Virus record (IMG/VR): IMGVR_UViG_3300008114_000189
Span: 1-31,414 of that record
Source: a virus
Strand: one strand, 5' to 3'
Length of the DNA: 31,414 nucleotides
Position numbers and translations under genes: made by a program
Shown here: piece after piece, positions 7,326 to 15,090 of the stretch
Position numbering within the stretch: the stretch's first letter is position 1
Layout of the letters: each line of letters starts with the position of its first letter
Notes under the pieces: model-generated
Seen by the model: only the letters and a program-made list of their open reading frames with translations
The model's database searches: none
Told to the model about the DNA's origin: nothing

Positions 7326-7739
7326 ATGAAAGATTTTAAAATGATTTCTATTTATGTTCTAACAACTTTGTTTTTATTTTCTCTGTTCTTAAATATAAGA
7401 AGTTGTACAAAAATAGACGATACTAAGTATGATAAACTACATCAGGATAATATTAATTTACAAAAAATTAGAGATTCTTTAGTGAAAGCTAATTCCAAAC
7501 TAAAATCGGAATACAAAACTATACAAGATAGAATTGATGAAAGAGAAAAAACTATTGATAAATTAAAAAATGATTTAGATATTTCGAAAGAAAAAGTTAA
7601 ACAAGCAACTGATAAAGCTAATAGATTAGCTAAAGAGAAATTAGAAGCTGATAGAAAAATAGATGAATTACTCAAAAATCCAATTAGAAGAAATGATGAT
7701 GATTTGATAGAATCACTAAAAAATAAATTAAAACCATGA
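7326..7739 (+). CDS. Membrane-anchored coiled-coil protein, candidate inner-membrane spanin, 137 aa
   Basis: A single N-terminal hydrophobic segment (about residues 7-24, ISIYVLTTLFLFSLFL) is followed by a long charged coiled coil (about 33-115, many Lys/Glu/Asp with hydrophobic heptads). A lone Cys follows the membrane segment. The gene overlaps the next, signal-peptide-bearing gene by four bases (ATGA). An N-in, periplasmic coiled-coil protein coupled to an exported partner is the usual layout of two-component spanins that disrupt the outer membrane at lysis. Spanins share little sequence, so this is inference from topology and gene order. Confidence 0.5.
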   Translation: MKDFKMISIYVLTTLFLFSLFLNIRSCTKIDDTKYDKLHQDNINLQKIRDSLVKANSKLKSEYKTIQDRIDEREKTIDKLKNDLDISKEKVKQATDKANRLAKEKLEADRKIDELLKNPIRRNDDDLIESLKNKLKP

Positions 7740-8221
7740 GTAAAATATTATTATTATTTATAATGTTGATATCTTTTTGTTCGTTCTCACAAGATTATCC
7801 AAAAATTGAATTGAATGAAAAGGGTGAGAAGATTGTTATTTTTACACTAGAGCAAGCACAAAATATAGACAATAAACTAGAAGTATTGGAGTTGATGAAA
7901 GTTGCAAGAATAAAATGTGATAGTTTAAATATATCTTATATAAAGATAATAGATGAGCAAAGTAAACAAATAGTTAAACTGGAGAAGTTAAATAGTGAAT
8001 TGAATAATCAAATAACCGATAAAGATAAACAAATTGAGAATTTAAATCAACAAAATAAAAATTTAACAACCGATGTAAATCTTTGTGAAAAACAAAATAC
8101 AAATAAAAATACAGAAATTGAAGGTTTAAAAAAAGATATTAAAAAAGTTAAGTGGTTGTCACTCGGTGGTGGTTTTTTAGCTGGTGTGGTAGTTACATTG
8201 TTAACAGTTATCGCTTTATAA
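7736..8221 (+). CDS. Exported coiled-coil protein with C-terminal membrane helix, candidate spanin partner, 161 aa
   Basis: The N-terminal 18 residues form a signal peptide ending FCSFSQ, a common flavobacterial cleavage context. A coiled coil spans about 75-130 and a C-terminal transmembrane helix about 138-161 (LGGGFLAGVVVTLLTVIAL). No proper lipobox precedes Cys16, so it is not a standard o-spanin lipoprotein; a protein spanning the periplasm and anchored at the C-terminus recalls unimolecular spanins. It is translationally coupled to the preceding coiled-coil gene. Lysis is the best guess; a tail or membrane-channel role is possible. Confidence 0.5.
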   Translation: MSKILLLFIMLISFCSFSQDYPKIELNEKGEKIVIFTLEQAQNIDNKLEVLELMKVARIKCDSLNISYIKIIDEQSKQIVKLEKLNSELNNQITDKDKQIENLNQQNKNLTTDVNLCEKQNTNKNTEIEGLKKDIKKVKWLSLGGGFLAGVVVTLLTVIAL

Positions 8222-8247
8222 AGTGAAAAAAATGAGTTTTTATTATT

Positions 8248-8256
8248 AATATATAA
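8248..8256 (+). promoter_or_regulatory. Late-type box AATATATAA
   Basis: It is followed by CCTATAAAAAA and an ATG at 8280, and preceded about 20 bases upstream by GTGAAAAAAA. The same order of A-run, box and TATAAA occurs before the genes at 13759, 23232 and 25427. Confidence 0.55.
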
Positions 8257-8279
8257 CCTATAAAAAATTATGCTAAAAT

Positions 8280-8894
8280 ATGAAACATATTAGAACTTTT
8301 GAATCTTATAAAACAGAAAAGGTTAAATTAAAATCAATTAATAAATCTGCTTTTGTAGAAGCTATTAAAGAATCAGTTTTACAAGTTGGTGATATTTATA
8401 AAGTTAGATCTATGGTTGATATTCCACAATCTTTGATTAACTCTTACGTTAAGAAGGTTAAAGATTCTACTGGTAAAAATCTTCGTCAATTTTTTGGAGA
8501 TGTTGAAATCGCTGAAGAATTATTAAAATATATTACTATTAGTGGTTTAGATTTGGAAAAAATTCCAGGAAACGCTTTGATGGGTGGTGCTCAAGGACAG
8601 ACTCAAGGTCAAGGACAAGGACAGGCTCAGGGTCAAGGACAAGGACAGGCTCAGGGTCAAGGACAAGGACAGGTACAAGTAGATACTCAAGCCGAAGGTC
8701 AAGGACAAACTCAAGGACAAGGACAAGATCAAGGACAATTTGAAGAACCTCAAGGACAAGCTCAGGGTCAAGGACAAGGACAAGCTCAGGGTCAAGGACA
8801 AGGACAAGCTCAGGGTCAGGGTCAAGGACAAACTCAGGGTCAAGGACAAGCTCAAGAAGAAGGAGAAGAAGGAGAAGAAGAACTTCCATTATAA
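8280..8894 (+). CDS. Protein with Gln/Gly tandem-repeat tail, 204 aa
   Basis: Residues 1-102 form a helical, charged domain beginning MKHIRTFESYK; residues about 103-196 are almost only Gln, Gly and Ala in 8-residue units such as GQGQGQAQ; the end is acidic (EEGEEGEEELPL). The start motif recurs in genes at 9220, 10388 and 27258. The tail is surely disordered and highly soluble. The function is unknown; its class of late promoter, shared with capsid genes, suggests a virion or assembly protein. Open frames on the opposite strand across the repeat are consequences of the repeat. Confidence 0.75.
   Translation: MKHIRTFESYKTEKVKLKSINKSAFVEAIKESVLQVGDIYKVRSMVDIPQSLINSYVKKVKDSTGKNLRQFFGDVEIAEELLKYITISGLDLEKIPGNALMGGAQGQTQGQGQGQAQGQGQGQAQGQGQGQVQVDTQAEGQGQTQGQGQDQGQFEEPQGQAQGQGQGQAQGQGQGQAQGQGQGQTQGQGQAQEEGEEGEEELPL
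8587..8850 (+). repeat. Coding tandem repeats, about 24-nt unit
   Basis: Units such as GGTCAAGGACAAGGACAGG plus CTCAG repeat with few changes, encoding Gly-Gln-rich 8-mers. A non-repeat interruption near 8671-8760 (VDTQAEG, FEEPQ) splits the array. Copy number probably varies by slippage. Confidence 0.85.
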
Positions 8895-8922
8895 AAAAAA
8901 GAGACTTTTAAGTCTCTTTTTT
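8893..8922. terminator. Bidirectional terminator
   Basis: AAAAAGAGACTT / AAGTCTCTTTTTT stem with flanking A and T runs between the convergent genes ending at 8894 and 8925. Confidence 0.85.
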
Positions 8923-8924
8923 AT

Positions 8925-9167
8925 TTAATAAGAATTTTTACCAGATCCAGTTATATATTTAACTGAGTTACCTAATTGTGCAAACATTGGCTTTCCCGTT
9001 TGTAAACAAATTGAAATATCTCTTGTATTTACTTTTAATTTTATTACGGGTATTCTAAACTCGTCTATAATAGTTAATTCTAAATTTGTCAAATCAACAT
9101 CCTCATCGATGGTAACTAAGACACATTGTTCTGTTTCAGCTACTACATCCCACTTACTTAATAACAT
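8925..9167 (-). CDS. Hypothetical small protein, 80 aa
   Basis: Not recognised. The frame stays open up to 9248, but the ATG at 9167 (MLLSKWDVV) is the likely start because a late-type box lies three bases upstream and the upstream extension overlaps the divergent gene and is low-complexity Ile/Leu/Tyr. The product looks all-beta, with strands CVLVTID, LELTIID and IPVIKLKV, and ends in a Gly/Ser tail. It resembles small OB- or SH3-like phage proteins in outline only. It shares a terminator with the convergent Gln/Gly-repeat gene. Confidence 0.6.
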   Translation of the reverse strand: MLLSKWDVVAETEQCVLVTIDEDVDLTNLELTIIDEFRIPVIKLKVNTRDISICLQTGKPMFAQLGNSVKYITGSGKNSY

Positions 9168-9170
9168 AAT

Positions 9171-9181
9171 GTATATATATT
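9171..9181 (-). promoter_or_regulatory. Late-type box (minus), 3 nt before ATG
   Basis: The minus strand reads AATATATATAC then ATT then ATG at 9167, the same arrangement as at 4168-4176. Confidence 0.55.
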
Positions 9182-9207
9182 TAAGCAAATATAACACTTT
9201 TGTTTTT

Positions 9208-9216
9208 AATATATAA
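9208..9216 (+). promoter_or_regulatory. Late-type box AATATATAA, 3 nt before ATG
   Basis: The box is followed by ATA and the ATG at 9220. It supports that ATG as the start of an almost leaderless message. Confidence 0.6.
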
Positions 9217-9219
9217 ATA

Positions 9220-9678
9220 ATGATAATAAAATTATTTGAAAATTTCAAAAGTCAGTCTGAATTAGAACAGATTATTAATAAATATTGGTTTTTAGATCCA
9301 TATGAGTTTAAAGATGTTATTTTATCATCCTGTGATTCTGCTAAAATTTTAACACCAATAGATATAAATTTTTCAGTTTTATATCCATATCCGGATAGTA
9401 ATATGGATCATTGTACTATGATAAGTTTTGATGGTGATCAACTCAAAGTAGGACCTTGGTTTGATAATTTAGAAGGTATAATAGAAAGTGAAAGATATGA
9501 ACTATTAATTGAATTGTGGGTTGATAGATGGGAACATATAAATGGTAATGATATTGAGGAACTTTACTTGGGGATAAATCAGTTTCTTAAAAGATGTGAA
9601 ATTCCTTATTATTCAGCTTATCCTGATTTCATGGATACTCATATTTATTTTGAATATAGATATACTTGGGAAAAATAA
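9220..9678 (+). CDS. Hypothetical protein with FENF-type N-terminal motif, 152 aa
   Basis: Not recognised. It begins MIIKLFENFKSQSE, matching the basic-aromatic start (F-E-x-Y/F) of genes at 8280 and 10388. The body is acidic and aromatic, with WVDRWEH near 104-110 and YPDFMDTHIYFEYRYTW at the end, consistent with a compact alpha/beta fold. No metal motif or membrane segment is seen. An HNH endonuclease gene begins nine bases after its stop, so the endonuclease may have inserted between this gene and the one at 10388. Confidence 0.65.
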   Translation: MIIKLFENFKSQSELEQIINKYWFLDPYEFKDVILSSCDSAKILTPIDINFSVLYPYPDSNMDHCTMISFDGDQLKVGPWFDNLEGIIESERYELLIELWVDRWEHINGNDIEELYLGINQFLKRCEIPYYSAYPDFMDTHIYFEYRYTWEK

Positions 9679-9687
9679 TTTACAGAA

Positions 9688-10377
9688 ATGAAGATTTGTT
9701 GTACTTGTAAACAAGAAAAAAGCTTTGAACTATTTGGGAAATTAAGCTCGAGTAAAGATGGATATAGACATGATTGTAAAGATTGTAGAAAAGTTTACTC
9801 TGAGAAAAATAAAAATAAAAATAAAGAGTATAAAAAAGAATATTATATTTCAAATAAACAAAAATGTAATGATAAAAGCAAAAAGTGGTATATAGATAAT
9901 TTAGAATTTAAAAAGGAATATGATAGAAATTATGCTATTTTGAATAAAGATAAAAAAAGTGAAAATTATAAAAAATGGAGATCTGATAATCTTGAAAAGA
10001 TAAAAGAGTATAAAAAGAATTATTATCACAATGTTGTTATGAAAGATCCTAATAAAATCATCAAAAATTCCGCAAGGTCTATGGTTAAAAGGTTTTTAAA
10101 AGTTAAGAAAACTAAAACAAGTGAAATAGTTGGATGTTCATTTGAAGAATTAAAATTACATTTAGAGTCGAAATTTGAATATTGGATGGATTGGAATAAC
10201 TATGGTTTATATAATGGTGAATTAAATTATGGTTGGGATATTGATCATATAATACCACTATCTTCTGCTAAAACAGATGAAGAATTAATGAGTTTAAATC
10301 ACTATACTAATTTACAACCTCTTTGTAGTAGAGTCAATAGAGATATTAAAAGAGATAAATTAGATTTTAATTTTTAA
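9688..10377 (+). CDS. HNH homing endonuclease, 229 aa
   Basis: The N-terminus carries a zinc-finger-like pair CCTC (residues 4-7) and CKDC (30-33), followed by a long Lys/Tyr/Asn-rich helical linker that probably contacts DNA. The C-terminal nuclease has WDIDHIIPLSS (about 187-197), with the DH pair of the HNH metal site, LNHYTNLQPLC (about 206-216) supplying Asn and His residues, and a basic end. Free-standing HNH genes of this type promote their own spread. It sits tightly between two genes and has no promoter box of its own. A degraded copy of the C-terminus lies at 15801-15935. Confidence 0.9.
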   Translation: MKICCTCKQEKSFELFGKLSSSKDGYRHDCKDCRKVYSEKNKNKNKEYKKEYYISNKQKCNDKSKKWYIDNLEFKKEYDRNYAILNKDKKSENYKKWRSDNLEKIKEYKKNYYHNVVMKDPNKIIKNSARSMVKRFLKVKKTKTSEIVGCSFEELKLHLESKFEYWMDWNNYGLYNGELNYGWDIDHIIPLSSAKTDEELMSLNHYTNLQPLCSRVNRDIKRDKLDFNF

Positions 10378-10384
10378 TATATAT
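10376..10384 (+). promoter_or_regulatory. Late-type box AATATATAT, 3 nt before ATG
   Basis: The box overlaps the end of the HNH gene stop codon and is followed by ATT and the ATG at 10388. Confidence 0.55.
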
Positions 10385-10387
10385 ATT

Positions 10388-11044
10388 ATGAGATATTTGA
10401 AAAGGTTTGAAAAATACAATATTGATAATAATGATATTCTTATAATAGTTGATGTTCAAAAATCATTTAAAAAATTTTTCACAGAAAACTATTTAAGTGA
10501 GTTAAAAAAATATTGTAAGAATTTCAATAGAGTTTATCAAATATGGGATAATCATCATCTAGGTAAAAATGTTGATAAAGATTATTTATATGATAAAGAT
10601 CCTGAAATTCCAGTTCACAAAGACCTTTATCACTTTCCAAATCAGAAGGATTTAATTGAGAAAAGGTATAATTATGACGTTAACGCTGACTTTTTCAAAC
10701 CAGTTTTGGATACGGATGTTTATGAAGATGTTAAGGAAAAAGAAGATAAAAATGAATTAGTTAAAGGTGATAGTTTTCCAACTAAAGAAGGTACTATGAT
10801 TATTTATATTGGTAATAATCATAAATGGTATCACTTACCTAAAAAACTACATGATTTATTTATTCAAATAACAGAGGCTCAAAGTGTTAATGAAGAATTA
10901 GGTGAAGTTAGAGATGTTATTCTAGTTGGTGGTGCTGATAGAGAATGTTTAGAAGATGTTGAAGAGGCTGCTAGAGTTATGGGTGTTAAGTTAAAAAGAA
11001 ATGAAAACTTCATTTATTCAGCAACTTTTTGTCCAATAAAATAA
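10388..11044 (+). CDS. Isochorismatase-fold cysteine hydrolase, 218 aa
   Basis: After a short start motif (MRYLKRFEKYN), the strand ILIIVDVQKSF puts Asp22 at the place of the first triad residue. IEKRYNYDVNADFF supplies Lys91, and VILVGGADREC supplies the nucleophile Cys187, followed by the usual EDVEEAARVMG helix. The triad Asp-Lys-Cys is that of isochorismatase and nicotinamidase enzymes. A histidine-rich patch near residues 54-56 could bind metal. The reaction cannot be fixed from sequence; nicotinamide hydrolysis in NAD salvage is one possibility. It is preceded by a late-type box and followed 11 bases later by a small basic gene. Confidence 0.75.
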   Translation: MRYLKRFEKYNIDNNDILIIVDVQKSFKKFFTENYLSELKKYCKNFNRVYQIWDNHHLGKNVDKDYLYDKDPEIPVHKDLYHFPNQKDLIEKRYNYDVNADFFKPVLDTDVYEDVKEKEDKNELVKGDSFPTKEGTMIIYIGNNHKWYHLPKKLHDLFIQITEAQSVNEELGEVRDVILVGGADRECLEDVEEAARVMGVKLKRNENFIYSATFCPIK

Positions 11045-11055
11045 AATATTAAATT

Positions 11056-11262
11056 ATGCCATCGAAAAGTAAACAACAGTTTAGATATATTTGGGCGATG
11101 CGTCGTAAATATAAGTCTAAAAAGAAGGCTCCGAAAAATATGAAGTGGGTTTTTAATAAAGATTGGACTGATAATATAAAATTTAAAGATTTACCTAAAA
11201 AAATAAAAGAAAATTATATTCATGATTTTTTAAGATTTATAAATGAACATTATAGATTTTAA
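11056..11262 (+). CDS. Small basic protein, 68 aa
   Basis: The start PSKSKQQFRYIWAMRRKYKS resembles a short basic family found in many tailed phages, which begins PSKSKxQ; its function is not known to me. The rest is Lys- and aromatic-rich (KKAPKNMKWVFNKDWT), with a C-terminal helix. It follows the cysteine hydrolase gene by 11 bases, probably in one unit, and overlaps the convergent gp25 gene by four bases. High basicity suggests nucleic-acid binding or a packaged virion protein. Confidence 0.65.
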   Translation: MPSKSKQQFRYIWAMRRKYKSKKKAPKNMKWVFNKDWTDNIKFKDLPKKIKENYIHDFLRFINEHYRF

Positions 11263-11636
11263 GCAACTACCAAGAATACATCCAAATCTCTTATTTGAAA
11301 ATATACTTCCATGAACTCCTGATACCTTTCTGGATCTTCAAAAAAGCTGACTTCTAATGTATATGGAATTCCATTTATTTCTGGTATATAAGCTGATATT
11401 TGAGCATTTAACTCATCTTTAATTGTTTCTGCTGAAAGTCTAGTTTCATATAAATAGTAATTTAAATTACCACCAAAATCCGGCTGAGCAAAAACCTCAC
11501 CTTTATTAGTGAATAATATCATTTCCCACTTTTGAACAATTACTCTTATAACATCATCTTCTATTAGAGTTAAATCTTTAAATCTTGGATGTTCTGGGTA
11601 TCCTAAATAAAAGTCAGTGAAATTATAGTTTGCCAT
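11259..11636 (-). CDS. 25: Baseplate wedge protein gp25-like, 125 aa
   Basis: The length and pattern match the gp25/GPW family that joins the baseplate wedge to the sheath: an IRVIVQKWEMILFTNKGE segment (about residues 29-46), the hallmark KGE....PDFG turn (about 45-55), a middle helix (LSAETIKDELNAQISAYIP) and C-terminal strands ending LDVFLVVA. It acts in the contractile-tail baseplate, where it caps the inner ring. On the minus strand it begins 10 bases downstream of the clamp-loader stop and has its own late-type box inside that gap. Confidence 0.9.
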   Translation of the reverse strand: MANYNFTDFYLGYPEHPRFKDLTLIEDDVIRVIVQKWEMILFTNKGEVFAQPDFGGNLNYYLYETRLSAETIKDELNAQISAYIPEINGIPYTLEVSFFEDPERYQEFMEVYFQIRDLDVFLVVA

Positions 11637-11639
11637 AAA

Positions 11640-11648
11640 CTATATATT
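11640..11648 (-). promoter_or_regulatory. Late-type box AATATATAG (minus), 3 nt before gp25 ATG
   Basis: On the minus strand the box is followed by TTT and the ATG at 11636. It partly overlaps the clamp-loader stop codon, so gp25 can be transcribed separately as a late gene. Confidence 0.55.
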
Positions 11649-12609
11649 AATTTAGTAATTCCTTTAATTTTCCAATTATTGTCATTCCTAATATTAATGG
11701 ATCGGTTGTATTTGAATCTAATTTCGATGAATAGTCTGTTATGATATAATTACATTCAAATAATTTATCAACTTTATCTGGATAGTTATTAACAACATAA
11801 TCAACTAATGGTCTACCTAATATCTTGATCATTTGATCTATTTTTTCAGCTCCAAATGTACCCATTAAAAAGTGATAAATTTTATCATAATTAGTATCGG
11901 TATTGAATAAAACATCATACAGTTCTTGTTTAACCTTATTTGATATATTTCCGCTAATACTACTTGTACCAGTTTCTAAATAATCTTGTAATTCAACTAA
12001 TGTATTTCTGAAATCTGGAAACCTTTTTGTCACTATTCTTATTAATTCTTCTTTCGGAACATCTTTTCCCTCGGCTGGTAGAATAACACTTTTAATTCTG
12101 TTAAAAAATTCTTTTTTGAGATATCTTTCTTCTTCTACACTTTCGCAATCAAAGTTTAACATTTTTATTCTTGATTTTAATCCACCTCCAATCTTTTCTA
12201 TGTGATTTGTTGTTAGAATAAAAATAACACCTTTATCGTTATACTTTTCAATAAAAGCTTTAAACGCATCTTGAAATTGAGCTGATACTCTTTCAAACTC
12301 ATCTAAAAAAACATATTTAACATCGGAATCACTAAACATTGGTTTTGTTCTACAAAATGTTGATATTTCTTCTCTTAAAAAGTCAATGGATGTTTCTTCT
12401 GAGCAGTTAACTTCCATGAATGGAGTTTCTTTTGAGTATTTTCCGATTAATATTCTAGATAAACTGGTTTTACCAGTACCCCAGTGACCATAAAATATGT
12501 AGTGTTGATTAACACCATTTTCGAAATGTTTTCTAATTCTTGGTAAAAGAATTAAATCCTCAATTTTTTTTGGTCTCCATTTTTCCCATAATAATAAGTT
12601 AACTGCCAT
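11647..12609 (-). CDS. 44: Sliding-clamp loader large subunit (gp44-like AAA+ ATPase), 320 aa
   Basis: This is the motor subunit that opens and loads the sliding clamp for the phage replisome and, in T4, for late transcription. LLLWEKWRPKKIEDL is the typical loader N-terminus. GHWGTGKTS (about 40-48) is Walker A, KYVFLDEFERVS (about 95-106) is Walker B, TTNH is sensor 1 and LKSRIKM includes the Ser-Arg-x finger. The length equals T4 gp44 (319 aa). The ATG at 12609 is preferred over an in-frame TTG four codons upstream; GAGG eight bases before it is the only Shine-Dalgarno-like sequence I noticed. Confidence 0.93.
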   Translation of the reverse strand: MAVNLLLWEKWRPKKIEDLILLPRIRKHFENGVNQHYIFYGHWGTGKTSLSRILIGKYSKETPFMEVNCSEETSIDFLREEISTFCRTKPMFSDSDVKYVFLDEFERVSAQFQDAFKAFIEKYNDKGVIFILTTNHIEKIGGGLKSRIKMLNFDCESVEEERYLKKEFFNRIKSVILPAEGKDVPKEELIRIVTKRFPDFRNTLVELQDYLETGTSSISGNISNKVKQELYDVLFNTDTNYDKIYHFLMGTFGAEKIDQMIKILGRPLVDYVVNNYPDKVDKLFECNYIITDYSSKLDSNTTDPLILGMTIIGKLKELLN

Positions 12610-12664
12610 AATATTCCTCAATTTTAGTATTCAATATATGTGATAATAGAAAGAAAGTTTATTT

Positions 12665-12673
12665 AATATATAT
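12665..12673 (+). promoter_or_regulatory. Late-type box AATATATAT, 4 nt before ATG
   Basis: The box lies between the divergent clamp-loader and gp15-like genes and is followed by CATT and the ATG at 12678. Confidence 0.6.
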
Positions 12674-12677
12674 CATT

Positions 12678-13691
12678 ATGATTGGTGAAAGATTTAATTT
12701 TGAAGATGTTTTTTTCAGAGATTTAACTGTTTGTGTACTTGATACTTTAGAAGGACAAATTAAATGGTTAAATAGATTTACATCGGGTGATGTTTTTGTA
12801 CAAGTTCCTATTTATTATTCATTGACTGGTGATGAAAGATTTCTTTTAGATTCATTTTCGGATGATATTGTTTCTGAGAATAGATATGTTGAACTTAATA
12901 CTGATATTATACCAAGAGGACATCTAACACTAACAGGATTTAATATAAAGTCTGATGAATTTGCTAACCCAAATGTTTGGTTGAGAATGGTTGTTGAGAA
13001 TGAGGTTGAAATTAGAAAAACGTTAGCTAAGGTTAGAGCTGTTCCAATTTCTGTTAACTATGACTTAGAAATACTACTATCATCTGAGATTGATACATTC
13101 AAATGTAGTCAATCTATAATGAATACCCTTTGGATATACAAATTTATGTACTTTGAACATAATTTTATGAACATTGATGCGGTATTGACTATGCCGGATA
13201 GTAATACAGTTCAGATGTCTAGAGAGAAAAACCTAACATCTGATAATAAAATATCTTTGAAAGTTTCTTTTACGGTTGAAACATATTATCCAGCATTTAG
13301 AGCGGATAGAATAAATGATGTTGGTTACCCAAGATCTTATGGTAGTGGTGAATCAGATTTAAATGGTTATGATATAAATAGTAAGGTTAGAGATTATGTT
13401 TCTCCACCTCTTCCTAATTCATTGACGGGTCAACCTGTTAGTACGGATCCATATTCTATACCTGGTGTTAATATAAATGCTAGAGTTCCAGATGTTGCAT
13501 ATGGGGTAACTGGTAGTTTTTACAATACTTACGGATCTGTTGGTGGTTCTGATTTTTATGGATCGTATGCCAACGCAGACTTTAGATCTATTCAACCAAA
13601 AAGAACAAGATGGTTCGATACAATATTACGAGCTAGAGAAAGAGCTAGTGGTAATTACAATGATCCAAATAGAGGTAATCCGGGTCAATAA
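12678..13691 (+). CDS. 15: Tail terminator / sheath stabiliser, gp15-like, 337 aa
   Basis: Several segments line up with T4 gp15, which caps the tail tube and sheath and links the tail to the head: a start with F/Y-rich helix MIGERFNFEDVFFRDLTV, then SGDVFVQVPIYY (T4 has SGDKFIRVPITY), DIIPRGHLTLTGF (T4 ILPRINLHLVDF), VNYDLEILLSSEIDTFKCS (T4 IYELSIFTRYEDDMFQI) and ISLKVSFTVETYYP near the end of the fold. The last ~110 residues are Gly/Ser/Pro/Asn-rich and probably disordered; they are longer than in T4. The match was made by eye, so homology is likely but not scored. Confidence 0.75.
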   Translation: MIGERFNFEDVFFRDLTVCVLDTLEGQIKWLNRFTSGDVFVQVPIYYSLTGDERFLLDSFSDDIVSENRYVELNTDIIPRGHLTLTGFNIKSDEFANPNVWLRMVVENEVEIRKTLAKVRAVPISVNYDLEILLSSEIDTFKCSQSIMNTLWIYKFMYFEHNFMNIDAVLTMPDSNTVQMSREKNLTSDNKISLKVSFTVETYYPAFRADRINDVGYPRSYGSGESDLNGYDINSKVRDYVSPPLPNSLTGQPVSTDPYSIPGVNINARVPDVAYGVTGSFYNTYGSVGGSDFYGSYANADFRSIQPKRTRWFDTILRARERASGNYNDPNRGNPGQ

Positions 13692-13720
13692 AAAATGGAA
13701 AAAAATGATTTTTTTGACTT

Positions 13721-13729
13721 AATATATAC
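13721..13729 (+). promoter_or_regulatory. Late-type box AATATATAC, long-leader class
   Basis: It is preceded by TGGAAAAAAATGATTTTTTTG and followed by TCTATAAATTAAA and a 29-base A-rich leader to the ATG at 13759. Confidence 0.55.
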
Positions 13730-13758
13730 TCTATAAATTAAAAAAATATTACACAAAT

Positions 13759-15042
13759 ATGAAGAATCTAAAACTTGAATTATTTAACTTTAAGAAGAAT
13801 TTAAGTCTTGAACAAGACGAGATATCTGTAATAGTTGAAGGTCACATGAATGCTTGTAACGAAGCTTCTGAGAAAACTATTATTCTTTCTTTAAATGAAA
13901 GACTTAAGCCATATACTTATGATAAAAGTGTAAAGTCTCTATTAGAGAATTTAAATGATGATATGAAAAATTTTGAATTATTATATGAATTGAAAAATTT
14001 ATATAATGTTCTTAATTCGAAAAATCAAGGTGAACTTTACAGACAACCAATTAATGTACTTTTACAAACTATTAACTTAGAGAGTGATAATGATAGAATG
14101 TCTAAAGTTCTTAATGAGTTATCTGTTTATGACTGGGTTCCTGAAGTTAAATTATTTGTACATAACTTAACTAAATCACCTGAACAAAAAACTAACTTAT
14201 TGAGTGGTGGTAAAGGAGAATCTATTTTTACTATTGTTGAATCTGTTGAAGATGGACATATTGCTTTAGTTAAAGATTCTTGGTTCCTTTTAACTGATAA
14301 CAATGTTGAGAAAACTCTTTTAGAAAACAATGTTAAAAACGAAGAGGATTTAAAAACATTGAGAATGTTAGAAACGGCTATGAAATATGCTACTATTACA
14401 GAAGATAGAGTTAATTTTAGAATTTCTGAATATTTAAATATTGGTTTATCAGTTGCTAAAAAAGGTAAGGTATTTGTTAATGATGATGAAATGAATGAAG
14501 AAACTACATTAGAAAGTTTATTTAATTCTCCAATTATTCCTATTGTAAATAAAAACTTTTATCCAATTTTATTAGAAACTTCTAAAAACTTAGATAAATT
14601 TGTTGAATTAGATGTTGTTAAAAGAGTTAATAACTTAATTAACCCTTATTTAGAGTGTTTCGCATTCAACTATAAAAACGCAACTTTCTTATACAGATGT
14701 GATGAAAGATATGGTAATTCATTCTTTAAATACGAATCAGCTATAGAATTGGTTAATGAAGTTAGAAATGAATTAAACTATGATCTAACTTATTTCTTCG
14801 AAAATAAATTAGGTAAAGAGTTAATAGTTAAAAGAAAACTTGAAGATAAAGAAAGAGAAATTACCTTAAAATTAGAAGATGTTAACTTTAACATTGATAA
14901 ACTTAAAGGTTCTATCAAGATGATTGGTGAATCTGAGGTTTTAACTACAGCTTTAAATAATCTAAATAAAAGAAAAGAAAATTTAGATGCTGAGTTAAAA
15001 GGTGTTAAAGAATTACAATATAAAGAAAGAATTAAATTCTAA
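13759..15042 (+). CDS. Hypothetical large structural-type protein, 427 aa
   Basis: Not recognised by domain. It is largely helical, Asn/Lys/Glu/Leu-rich, with a likely coiled coil at residues about 355-420 (KLEDKEREITLKLEDVN onward). There is one small segment with Gly (LLSGGKGES) near 148-156 that is not a good Walker A. No signal peptide or membrane helix is present. It has the strong, long-leader late promoter class shared with the terminase, protease-scaffold and capsid genes and is followed by a terminator, which suggests an abundant virion or head-assembly protein. Its start (MKNLKLELFNF) loosely resembles the F-x-x-F starts of other genes here. Confidence 0.75.
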   Translation: MKNLKLELFNFKKNLSLEQDEISVIVEGHMNACNEASEKTIILSLNERLKPYTYDKSVKSLLENLNDDMKNFELLYELKNLYNVLNSKNQGELYRQPINVLLQTINLESDNDRMSKVLNELSVYDWVPEVKLFVHNLTKSPEQKTNLLSGGKGESIFTIVESVEDGHIALVKDSWFLLTDNNVEKTLLENNVKNEEDLKTLRMLETAMKYATITEDRVNFRISEYLNIGLSVAKKGKVFVNDDEMNEETTLESLFNSPIIPIVNKNFYPILLETSKNLDKFVELDVVKRVNNLINPYLECFAFNYKNATFLYRCDERYGNSFFKYESAIELVNEVRNELNYDLTYFFENKLGKELIVKRKLEDKEREITLKLEDVNFNIDKLKGSIKMIGESEVLTTALNNLNKRKENLDAELKGVKELQYKERIKF

Positions 15043-15059
15043 TTAAATATAAATATTTT

Positions 15060-15090
15060 AAAAACCCTCTTATTCAAGAGGGTTTTTTCA
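15060..15090 (+). terminator. Rho-independent terminator
   Basis: Stem AAAACCCTCTT / AAGAGGGTTTTTT with a short ATTC loop, 18 bases after the 427-aa gene. Confidence 0.85.

Noticed and set aside
8539-8889. Leu/Ser-rich open frames on the minus strand
   Set aside because: They are antisense of the Gln/Gly repeat and have extreme composition and no start context.
9168-9248. 27-residue N-terminal extension of the 80-aa gene
   Set aside because: It is low-complexity, covers the divergent promoter and start of the 152-aa gene, and a late box sits just before the inner ATG.
12610-12621. TTG start giving four more residues to the clamp loader
   Set aside because: The ATG at 12609 gives the usual loader N-terminus and T4-like length; the TTG adds only LRNI-type residues.
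13900-14000. Possible ATP-binding loop in the 427-aa protein (LLSGGKGES)
   Set aside because: The spacing does not match GxxxxGK[ST], and no Walker B follows.
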